From Zavarzinia sp. (GTDB taxonomy: Bacteria; Pseudomonadota; Alphaproteobacteria; Zavarziniales; Zavarziniaceae): DNA of 12,187 nucleotides. Of the stretch, positions 6,152 to 12,187 are shown piece by piece. The notes under the pieces were generated by a model. The model searched no databases. It was not told where the DNA came from and worked only from the letters and a program-made list of their open reading frames with translations. The translations under genes and the position numbers were made by a program. Position 1 is the stretch's first letter. Each line of letters opens with the position of its first letter. The stretch is taken from positions 1 to 12,187 of the forward strand of contig JAQVKV010000017.1 of the NCBI GenBank assembly GCA_028694545.1, written 5' to 3'.

Positions 6152-6362
6152 TCGCAACCCAGACCCCCGGCCCCCAATTCTTGACTCTTCGGGGCGGCGC
6201 CCCTAATGCTTGGGGCTGTTGGATTAGGCCCCGCCGCGGGAACGGCATGGCGTGACCGCGACCCGCCGGGCCCGAGCCACGGCGCCGCTTTCCCCGATAC
6301 GGGGTGTCGCGGGCGCGGTATTGCCGCAAGGCGCGGGTGTTGCCAGGGATACAGGCTCCTCA
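6152..6362 (+). promoter_or_regulatory. plsC-miaB intergenic leader with alternating inverted repeats
   Basis: These 211 bp hold no separate gene. GGGGC and GCCCC segments alternate: GGGGCG/CGCCCC at 6191-6196/6198-6203, then GGGGC at 6212-6216 and GCCCC at 6228-6232. CCTAAT (6202-6207) also pairs with ATTAGG (6223-6228). Several of these stems exclude one another, as in an attenuator. TTGACT at 6181-6186 could be a -35 box, with CCTAAT at 6202-6207 as a poorly spaced -10. There is no T-run, so it is not a standard terminator of plsC. Part of this stretch would be coding if miaB started at GTG 6252. Confidence 0.4.
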
Positions 6363-7724
6363 GTGGCCAAGAAGCTTTGCATCAAGACCTATGGCTGCCA
6401 GATGAATGTCTACGACAGTGGTCGTATGGCCGATCTGCTGGCGCCTCTCGGCTATGACACGACGGAAGACGCGGGCGAAGCCGATCTCGTCATCCTGAAC
6501 ACCTGCCACATCCGGGAAAAGGCCGCCGAAAAGGTCTATTCCGACGTCGGCCGGCTGCGCAACCTGCGCGCCGAACGCATGGCCGAGGGGGGCGCCCCCA
6601 TGACCATCGCGGTCGCCGGCTGTACCGCCCAGGCGGAAGGCGCCGAGATCATGCGCCGCGCCCCGGCCGTCGACCTCGTGGTCGGGCCTCAGGCCTATCA
6701 CCGGCTGCCCGAGCTGATCGCCCGCGCCCATCGCTCCAAGGGCGAGGCGCTGGATACGGATTTCCCGGTCGATTCCAAGTTCGACCACCTGCCACAGCAG
6801 AACCGGGTGGAAGGCAGCGCCGCTTTCCTGACGGTCCAGGAGGGTTGCGACAAGTTCTGCACCTTCTGCGTCGTGCCCTATACGCGGGGCGCCGAGACCT
6901 CGCGCGCGGTCGACGCCGTGCTGGCGGAAGCCCGCCACCTTGCCGCGCTCGGCGCGCAGGAAATCACCCTGCTCGGCCAGAATGTGAATGCCTATCACGG
7001 CGCGGCGCCTGGCGGCGGCAATGAAGCCTGGTCGCTTGGCCGGCTGGTCCATGCCCTGGCGGAAATCCCGGGCATCGCGCGCATCCGCTATACGACGTCG
7101 CACCCCCGCGACATGGACGACGAGCTCATCGAGGCCCACGGCCGCCTGCCCCAGCTGATGCCCTTCCTGCATCTGCCCGTGCAGTCGGGCTCGGACCGTA
7201 TCCTCGAGGCGATGAACCGCCGCCATACCGCCGACGATTACCGTCGCGTGATCGAACGCCTGCGCAAGGCACGGCCCGACATCGCCCTGTCGTCGGATTT
7301 CATCGTCGGCTTCCCGGGAGAGAGCGAGCGGGAATTCCAGGCAACCCTCGACCTCGCCCGCGAGATCGGTTTCGCCCAGGCCTACAGCTTCAAGTACAGC
7401 GCACGCCCCGGCACCCCGGCCAGCATGATGCCGGACAGCCTGTCGGAAGAGGTGAAGGCGGACCGTCTCGCCCGGCTGCAGGCGGTGATCGCCGACAGCC
7501 AGAAAGCCTTCAACGACGCCTGTGTCGGCAAGCGCATGGCCGTGCTGTTCGACCGGCCGGGCCGCCGCGCCGGCCAGATGGTCGGGCGCAGCCCCTACAT
7601 GCAGGCGGTCCACGCCGAGGTCCCGGCCCATATGGCCGGCCGGATCCTCGACGTGATCATCGATTCCGCTCACCCGAACAGCCTGGGCGGCACGCTGGCG
7701 GACCCCGCCGAGGCGGCCGCCTGA
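6363..7724 (+). CDS. miaB: MiaB, tRNA-2-methylthio-N6-isopentenyladenosine synthase
   Basis: This cytosolic radical-SAM enzyme adds a methylthio group to i6A at position 37 of tRNAs reading UNN codons. With a GTG start at 6363 it has 453 residues. The N-terminal UPF0004 domain binds the auxiliary [4Fe-4S] cluster through C12, C48 and C87. The radical-SAM cluster motif CDKFCTFC has C162, C166 and C169. [10 protein letters not shown] and HLPVQSGSD further along are typical, and a TRAM domain ends the protein (about 380-445). I chose GTG 6363 because family similarity begins at [14 protein letters not shown] and AGG lies seven bases upstream. A GTG at 6252 would add 37 Ala/Arg-rich residues with no family support, though I cannot exclude it. 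NfuA, encoded upstream, is a known cluster donor to MiaB in E. coli. Confidence 0.95.
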   Translation: MAKKLCIKTYGCQMNVYDSGRMADLLAPLGYDTTEDAGEADLVILNTCHIREKAAEKVYSDVGRLRNLRAERMAEGGAPMTIAVAGCTAQAEGAEIMRRAPAVDLVVGPQAYHRLPELIARAHRSKGEALDTDFPVDSKFDHLPQQNRVEGSAAFLTVQEGCDKFCTFCVVPYTRGAETSRAVDAVLAEARHLAALGAQEITLLGQNVNAYHGAAPGGGNEAWSLGRLVHALAEIPGIARIRYTTSHPRDMDDELIEAHGRLPQLMPFLHLPVQSGSDRILEAMNRRHTADDYRRVIERLRKARPDIALSSDFIVGFPGESEREFQATLDLAREIGFAQAYSFKYSARPGTPASMMPDSLSEEVKADRLARLQAVIADSQKAFNDACVGKRMAVLFDRPGRRAGQMVGRSPYMQAVHAEVPAHMAGRILDVIIDSAHPNSLGGTLADPAEAAA

Positions 7725-7747
7725 AGCCCCGCGCGAAGCCCCCGACC

Positions 7748-8749
7748 ATGACCGCCCAGCGACCCACCCCGGTCCAAGGCGACGACGGCGGCGCGCGGCG
7801 TCCGCTGATCGTCGATTTCGCCGACAACCGCCTGCTGCCGCATCTCTTCGGCGAGCATGACGTGCATCTGGCGCGTATCGAGCGCGCGCTCGGCGTCTCG
7901 GTCTCGTCGCGCGGCAACCGCATCGCCATTTCGGGCGACGCGGAAGCCGCGACGATCACGCGCCATGCCCTGCGGGACCTCTACAAGCGAATCGAATCCG
8001 GCCACGAGATCGGCCCGGGCGACGTCGATGGCGCCATTCGCCTTGCCGTCGCCGCCGAGGGCGACGAGGTGAGGACCCAGCCGCTGGCCGGCATCCGCAC
8101 CGGACGCCGCTCGATCCTGCCGCGCTCGCCCGCCCAAGGCGCCTATCTCGAGGCGCTGGGCAACAATGAACTCGTCTTCGGCCTTGGCCCCGCCGGTACA
8201 GGCAAGACCTATCTCGCGGTCGCGGTCGCGGTCGCCATGCTGCTGGATCGGCGGGTGGACCGGCTCGTCCTGTCGCGCCCGGCGGTGGAGGCGGGGGAAC
8301 GGCTCGGCTTCCTGCCAGGCGACATGAAGGAGAAGGTCGATCCCTATCTCCGCCCGCTGTACGACGCCCTGCACGACATGATGCCGCCAGGCGAGGTGAC
8401 CCGCCGCATGGAGAGCGGCGAGATCGAGGTCGCGCCCCTCGCCTTCATGCGCGGCCGCACGCTGGCCCATTCCTTCGTCATCCTGGACGAGGCGCAGAAC
8501 ACCACCACCGGCCAGATGAAGATGTTCCTGACCCGCCTTGGCGAAGGCGGGCGCATGGCCGTAACCGGCGACCCCAGCCAGATCGACCTGCCGCCGGGCG
8601 TGCGTTCGGGCCTCGTCGAGGCGGTGGAAACGCTGGAGGGCGTCCCCGGCATCGGCTTCTGCCGCTTTGGCGAAGGCGACGTGGTGCGCCACCCCCTGGT
8701 CTCGAAGATCGTGCGTGCCTACCGCCTGCGCGAGGAAGGGGGGCGCTGA
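7748..8749 (+). CDS. phoH: PhoH-family ATPase (YbeZ type)
   Basis: This 333-residue cytosolic P-loop protein of the PhoH/YbeZ family is thought to act with YbeY in RNA metabolism as an ATPase with helicase-like ancestry. The N-terminal 100 residues contain a KH-like region (around HDVHLARIERALGVSVSSRGN). The Walker A motif GPAGTGKT is at 147-154 and the Walker B motif VILDEAQN at 244-251. VTGDPSQIDLP (272-282) is the conserved sensor-like motif. Length is normal. It begins 23 bp after miaB with only a weak ribosome site, and ends one base before the next gene, so it is part of one operon. In most proteobacteria ybeY follows directly; here a 7TM-HD gene separates them. Confidence 0.95.
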   Translation: MTAQRPTPVQGDDGGARRPLIVDFADNRLLPHLFGEHDVHLARIERALGVSVSSRGNRIAISGDAEAATITRHALRDLYKRIESGHEIGPGDVDGAIRLAVAAEGDEVRTQPLAGIRTGRRSILPRSPAQGAYLEALGNNELVFGLGPAGTGKTYLAVAVAVAMLLDRRVDRLVLSRPAVEAGERLGFLPGDMKEKVDPYLRPLYDALHDMMPPGEVTRRMESGEIEVAPLAFMRGRTLAHSFVILDEAQNTTTGQMKMFLTRLGEGGRMAVTGDPSQIDLPPGVRSGLVEAVETLEGVPGIGFCRFGEGDVVRHPLVSKIVRAYRLREEGGR

Positions 8750-8750
8750 G

Positions 8751-11252
8751 ATGGCCGCTGCCGTTCCCCCCCCCGCCGCCGCCGAGGCTGGCGAATCTTC
8801 CGACCTGCAACGCGCCCGCGCGTTGCTGTCGGCGACCGCGATCCGCGCACTGGCCGAGGATCGCTGGACCCGCTGGCGGCCCTGGCTGGACGCGCCCCTG
8901 TTCGCCGCCCTGATCGTCCTGCTCACCCTTGTCTTCGCGCCGGTCGGGCAATCGGTGCGGGCGATCCCGCCGCTCGATTCGATCGCGCCCGAGACCGTGC
9001 GCGCCGAACGCGCCGTCGCTGTCGAGGACAAGGTGGCGACCGAGGCGCGGCGCGCGGCGGCGGCCGAATCGAGCTTGCCGGTCTTCGACTACGATCCCGA
9101 CCTTTACCTGGGCCTGAGCAAGCGCGTGACCGACGCGGTCGAGACCATGGCGGCCCGGGCCAAGGCGCTGTCGCCGTCCCCCGCCCAACGCCGGGCCGCC
9201 TTCCAGGAAGAGATCGGCCGGCCCGTGCCCCAGGCCCTGTTCGACATCATCGAGAAGCTGGACAACCCGGCCGACCTGTCGACCGCGATCAATTACCTGC
9301 TGAACCTCGGCCTCGACCGCATGATCATCGCCGACCGGGACGACCTCCCGATGGAAGGGCCGATCCATGTCGCCCAGGCCGGGCAGGACCGGCTGGACAA
9401 GGCGCTGGTCGCGGGCGTGATGGACGTGCAGCAGTTCCGCCGCCTGATCCAGGCCCGCGCGGGCGATGCCCCCTATGGCTCGGCCCGCCTCGCCCGGACC
9501 TTCGTGCTCGAAACGGCGCTGGCGCTCGCCGTTCCGAATCTCGTGCCCGACCCCGCGCGGACCGAAGCCCTGCGGACAAAGGCGGTCGAAGCGGTGGAAC
9601 CCGAGATGGTGCGCATCGCGATCGGCGAAGTGGTGATCCGCGAGGGCGACCGGGTAACGAAATCGGCCCAGGACCGGCTGCGCCTGCTGAACGAGGGCGG
9701 CGCCCAGCGCTCCGTCCTCGGCGAGACGCTGGCGGTGGGGGCCCTGATCCTCGGCCTCACCCTGCTTGGCGGCAGCTTCTTCCGCGCCGCGCGCAACCCC
9801 TCGCATCTCGGGCGCAAGCAGATCTACATGACGCTCGCGACGGCGGGCAGCACCGCGATCCTGTGCATCGCCGCCTGGTACGCCGGGCGCGGCGTCGCGA
9901 TCGGCCTCGGCGTCTCGCCCGAGACGGCAACCTTCCTGCCGCCGGTCGCTCTTGCCACCATCATCGTCGCCCTGGTGATCGATGCCCGCACCAGCCTGCT
10001 GGTCGGCGTGGCGCTTGCCGTGCTTGTCGCCTATCGGGTAGGGGGCGACCTCTGGGTCGTCGCGCATTACCTGATCGGCGTCCTCGCCGCCGGCATGACC
10101 GCGCGCCGCGGCCGGCGCCGCTCCGACATTCTCAAGGTTGGCCTGGTCATCGCGGGGGCGCAGCTCGTGCTCATCCCCATCATGGTGGTCCTGGACACCA
10201 CTGTGCCCGCCAATGCCGCGTCCTATTTCGCCGGCGCCGCCATTGCCGGGATCGCCGGCGCCCTGCTGACCTCGGCCTTCACCACGGCCGGCCTGCCGTT
10301 GCTCGAATGGGTGTTCAACGAGACGACGGACATGCGTCTGCTCGAACTCGCCTCGGCCGACAATCCCCTCCTGAAGCAGCTCGCCCTGCGTTCGCCCGGC
10401 ACATATTATCATTCCGTGATGATGGCCAACCTCGCCGAGACGGCGGCCGAGGCGATCGGCGCCAATGGACTGCAGGCGCGGGTGATGGCGCTCTATCACG
10501 ACCTCGGCAAGATGGAACGGCCGAGTTACTTCGCCGAGAACCAGCGCGGTTCCAACGTCCACGACCGCCTGCCGCCGGAACTTTCCGCCCGCATCATTTT
10601 CGCCCATATCAAGGACGGCATCGACATCGCGCGGAAGCACCGCCTAGGCCGCCCCGTGCTCGACGCCGTGACCCAGCATCAGGGCACCACCCTGCTGCGC
10701 GTCTTCTACCAGCGCGCCCTCGAACGCGCGAAGGCGACGGGCGAGACGGTGAACGAGGAAGAATTCCGCTATCCGGGCCCGCGCCCCATGACCAAGGAAT
10801 CCGGCATCCTGATGCTGGCCGACACGGTCGAGGCGGCGACGCGCGCCCTGAAGGACCCGAAACCCGCCGACGTCCGCGAGCGCGTGGCCAAGGTGATCAG
10901 CGAGAAGATCGCCGACCGCCAGCTCGACGATTGCGCCCTGACCATGAAGGACCTCGCCGCGATCGAGGCCGCCTTCGTCCGGGTGCTGACGCTTGGCGTC
11001 TATCACACCCGCATCGAATATCCCCCGCTGGTTACACCCCAGGCGGGTGCCCCCAAGAAGGAGCCGACACCGGAACGCCGCCATGACGACGCCAATACCG
11101 CAACGGGCGGGTCAGCCCCCCGCCCGGCGGAGCCGACGCCGATCGGCGCCGTCCAGCCCGCCCCCACCCCAGCCCCGACCTCGACAACCGCGGCCGCGCC
11201 CGCGGATCAGCTTCCGGGTGGAGCATCGGACCTGGGCCGAAGCGCTTCCTGA
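8751..11252 (+). CDS. PgpH/YqfF-type 7TM-HD phosphodiesterase (HDIG-domain membrane protein)
   Basis: This 833-residue inner-membrane protein has the PgpH architecture. PgpH of Listeria hydrolyses cyclic di-AMP. A first membrane segment lies at about 48-66. An extracytoplasmic 7TMR-HDED-like domain covers about 67-320, a multi-span 7TM region about 323-522, and a cytosolic HD domain about 545-757. Metal ligands are in place: H554 (YYHSV), H583 and D584 (YHDLGK), H619 (AHIKDG), H643 (QHQGTT) and D691 (LADTVEA). [12 protein letters not shown] and YHTRIEYP are family hallmarks. After residue 757 comes a Pro/Ala/Thr-rich tail of about 76 residues that is normally absent. ATG 8751 is chosen for its GAGGAAGG ribosome site at 8732-8739 and its one-base gap from phoH. 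The last 170 bp overlap ybeY. The substrate in this organism is unproven: c-di-AMP or another dinucleotide. Confidence 0.9.
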   Translation: MAAAVPPPAAAEAGESSDLQRARALLSATAIRALAEDRWTRWRPWLDAPLFAALIVLLTLVFAPVGQSVRAIPPLDSIAPETVRAERAVAVEDKVATEARRAAAAESSLPVFDYDPDLYLGLSKRVTDAVETMAARAKALSPSPAQRRAAFQEEIGRPVPQALFDIIEKLDNPADLSTAINYLLNLGLDRMIIADRDDLPMEGPIHVAQAGQDRLDKALVAGVMDVQQFRRLIQARAGDAPYGSARLARTFVLETALALAVPNLVPDPARTEALRTKAVEAVEPEMVRIAIGEVVIREGDRVTKSAQDRLRLLNEGGAQRSVLGETLAVGALILGLTLLGGSFFRAARNPSHLGRKQIYMTLATAGSTAILCIAAWYAGRGVAIGLGVSPETATFLPPVALATIIVALVIDARTSLLVGVALAVLVAYRVGGDLWVVAHYLIGVLAAGMTARRGRRRSDILKVGLVIAGAQLVLIPIMVVLDTTVPANAASYFAGAAIAGIAGALLTSAFTTAGLPLLEWVFNETTDMRLLELASADNPLLKQLALRSPGTYYHSVMMANLAETAAEAIGANGLQARVMALYHDLGKMERPSYFAENQRGSNVHDRLPPELSARIIFAHIKDGIDIARKHRLGRPVLDAVTQHQGTTLLRVFYQRALERAKATGETVNEEEFRYPGPRPMTKESGILMLADTVEAATRALKDPKPADVRERVAKVISEKIADRQLDDCALTMKDLAAIEAAFVRVLTLGVYHTRIEYPPLVTPQAGAPKKEPTPERRHDDANTATGGSAPRPAEPTPIGAVQPAPTPAPTSTTAAAPADQLPGGASDLGRSAS
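11083..11252 (+). other. 170-bp out-of-frame overlap of the 7TM-HD gene and ybeY
   Basis: The same bases encode the last 56 residues of the 7TM-HD protein (Pro/Ala/Thr-rich) and the first 56 of YbeY (Arg/Pro-rich, then the first beta strand). The low-complexity character of both products is expected of GC-rich DNA read in two frames. It suggests that one reading was added later, by loss of a stop codon upstream or by recruitment of an earlier ybeY start. Confidence 0.7.
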
Positions 11253-11715
11253 CGCCCGTCCCCTGATGCGCCGTGCCGCGAGTGCGGCGCTGCGGGCGGG
11301 CCGGGACCGTTGCGCCGTCCTCGACGGCGCCGACGGCCCCGTCGAAATCGACATATGCCTCGCCGACGACGAGGCGGTGCGCCTTCTCAACCGCGACTGG
11401 CGCGGCAAGGACAAGCCGACCAACGTGCTGTCCTTCCCCGGGCTCGAAGGCGCCCTGGCGGCCAGCCTGCCGGCGGAGGCGCCGCGTCCCCTGGGCGACA
11501 TCGTGCTCGCTTTCGAGACCTGCGCGCGCGAGGCGGCCGAACAGGGCAAGCCGTTCGCCCACCATGTCCAGCATCTTGTCGTGCACGGCGTTCTCCATCT
11601 CCTCGGCCTTGATCACGAGACCGAGGCCGAGGCCGAGGACATGGAAGCCCTGGAGACCCGGATCCTTTCCACCCTCGGCCTGCCCGATCCTTATGCCTCG
11701 GAGGTGACGCCATGA
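11083..11715 (+). CDS. ybeY: YbeY, endoribonuclease for rRNA maturation and ribosome quality control
   Basis: This zinc metalloenzyme takes part in 16S rRNA 3'-end processing and 70S ribosome quality control. From ATG 11083 it has 210 residues, against about 150-170 for the family. Residues 1-41 are an Arg/Pro-rich extension. The family fold starts at [10 protein letters not shown] (42-51), and [13 protein letters not shown] (107-119) is the conserved central motif. The zinc motif [11 protein letters not shown] holds H168, H172 and H178. I found no ATG, GTG or TTG in frame between 11083 and the start of the first beta strand. GTG 11218 would cut into that strand, so ATG 11083 is the best start even though it lies 170 bp inside the upstream gene. 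GGAA seven bases upstream is a modest ribosome site. The stop overlaps the corC start (ATGA). Confidence 0.92.
   Translation: MTTPIPQRAGQPPARRSRRRSAPSSPPPPQPRPRQPRPRPRISFRVEHRTWAEALPDARPLMRRAASAALRAGRDRCAVLDGADGPVEIDICLADDEAVRLLNRDWRGKDKPTNVLSFPGLEGALAASLPAEAPRPLGDIVLAFETCAREAAEQGKPFAHHVQHLVVHGVLHLLGLDHETEAEAEDMEALETRILSTLGLPDPYASEVTP
11700..11707 (+). promoter_or_regulatory. Near-perfect Shine-Dalgarno site for corC
   Basis: GGAGGTGA lies four bases before the corC ATG, inside the last codons of ybeY. It is the strongest ribosome site I found in the window and fixes the corC start despite the ATGA overlap. Confidence 0.8.
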
Positions 11716-12187
11716 GTGATCACGGCAGCGCCCGCGCGCCCAGGGACATGCCCGGCTTCCTCTCCTGGCTGCGCAACCTCGCGCGTGGCAAGGGGGAACA
11801 GTCGCTGCGGGAGAGCCTCGAGGATATCATCGAGGAGCACGACGTCATCGGCCCCGGCGTCGACGACCACGGCGAACGCGAGATGATCCGCAACCTGCTC
11901 GAATTCGGCGAGATGACCGTCGACGATGTCATGGTCCCGCGCGCCGACATCTATGCCGTGCCGGAGACCATCGGCCTCGACAAGCTGATCGAGACTTTCC
12001 TCGAAAGCAGCCATTCGCGCCTCGTGGTCTATCGCGAGACGCTCGACGATGTCGCCGGCATGGTCCATGTCCGCGACGTGCTGCGCTTCTGGAACAACCA
12101 CGATACCTTCTCGATGGCGGCGATCCTGCGCGACGTGCTGTTCGTGCCGCCCTCGCTCTCGCTCGGCGAGGTCCTCGCCCAGATCCC
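11712..12187 (+). CDS. corC: CorC/TlyC-type CBS-domain protein (partial, runs off right edge)
   Basis: This is the N-terminal 158 residues of a hemolysin-like CorC/TlyC protein, a soluble CBS-pair protein linked to Mg/Co resistance and found next to ybeY and lnt in many proteobacteria. An amphipathic N-terminal stretch leads to [12 protein letters not shown] (31-42) and the family's [16 protein letters not shown] (62-77). The first CBS domain spans about 73-128 ([21 protein letters not shown] within it). A second CBS domain begins near residue 138 and is cut off. The expected C-terminal transporter-associated domain is beyond the window. Start is fixed by a strong ribosome site. Its start overlaps the ybeY stop by four bases. 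Confidence 0.92.
   Translation, partial: MSDHGSARAPRDMPGFLSWLRNLARGKGEQSLRESLEDIIEEHDVIGPGVDDHGEREMIRNLLEFGEMTVDDVMVPRADIYAVPETIGLDKLIETFLESSHSRLVVYRETLDDVAGMVHVRDVLRFWNNHDTFSMAAILRDVLFVPPSLSLGEVLAQI

Noticed and set aside
6252..6362. N-terminal extension of MiaB from GTG 6252
   Set aside because: The 37 added residues are Ala/Arg-rich without family similarity, and a better-placed GTG with a ribosome site exists at 6363. Not fully excluded.
8478..10640. Minus-strand open frame of 720 codons opposite phoH and the 7TM-HD gene
   Set aside because: The opposite strand encodes clear family motifs, while this product is low-complexity His/Arg/Gly-rich and unlike any known protein.
11218..11220. 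GTG as an alternative ybeY start giving a 165-residue protein
   Set aside because: The length would be normal, but it removes the first half of the conserved [10 protein letters not shown] strand.
1..12187. CRISPR arrays, transposons, tRNA or rRNA genes, phage or defence genes
   Set aside because: I saw no spaced repeat array, terminal inverted repeats, transposase or integrase motifs, or cloverleaf-like sequence.

Overview
This is a chromosomal, housekeeping-type segment from a high-GC bacterium, roughly two-thirds GC by eye. It is almost certainly an alphaproteobacterium. The evidence is a MucR/Ros-family regulator, a Fur/Mur-type regulator without the usual cysteine pairs, an NFU1-type Fe-S carrier, a RutE close to the enterobacterial one, and the fur - plsC - miaB - phoH - ybeY - corC order seen in Rhodospirillales-like genomes. 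I cannot name a genus. I see no mobile element, CRISPR array, tRNA or rRNA.

Layout. Positions 1-1247 (minus strand) hold the 5' part of a class III adenylate cyclase gene that runs off the left edge. Across a 112-bp divergent gap, a plus-strand run begins: nfuA (1360-1911), rutE (1966-2556), tsaB (2577-3227) and rimI (3232-3693). A 425-bp AT-richer gap (3694-4118) with several dyads and repeats leads to mucR (4119-4547), which ends in a clear intrinsic terminator (4582-4614). A second plus-strand run then starts from a plausible promoter: fur (4716-5186), plsC (5183-6151), a 211-bp leader rich in inverted repeats, miaB (6363-7724), phoH (7748-8749), a 7TM-HD phosphodiesterase gene of the PgpH/YqfF type (8751-11252), ybeY (11083-11715), and corC/tlyC (11712 to the right edge).

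Theme. Most of the genes serve translation and RNA maturation. TsaB makes t6A at tRNA position 37, MiaB makes ms2i6A at position 37, RimI acetylates a ribosomal protein or a TsaD-associated target, YbeY matures rRNA and PhoH is its usual partner. NfuA supplies Fe-S clusters of the kind MiaB needs, and the Fur-type protein adds metal control. PlsC, CorC and the 7TM-HD protein are membrane components.

Most unusual points. (1) A PgpH-type 7TM-HD protein sits between phoH and ybeY, the order known from Firmicutes. (2) A 170-bp out-of-frame overlap joins that gene to ybeY, with both proteins carrying proline-rich low-complexity sequence there. (3) The gap before mucR and the leader before miaB hold repeat structures that no gene explains. 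I found no convincing wholly new multi-gene system. The 7TM-HD/YbeY junction is the best candidate for follow-up.
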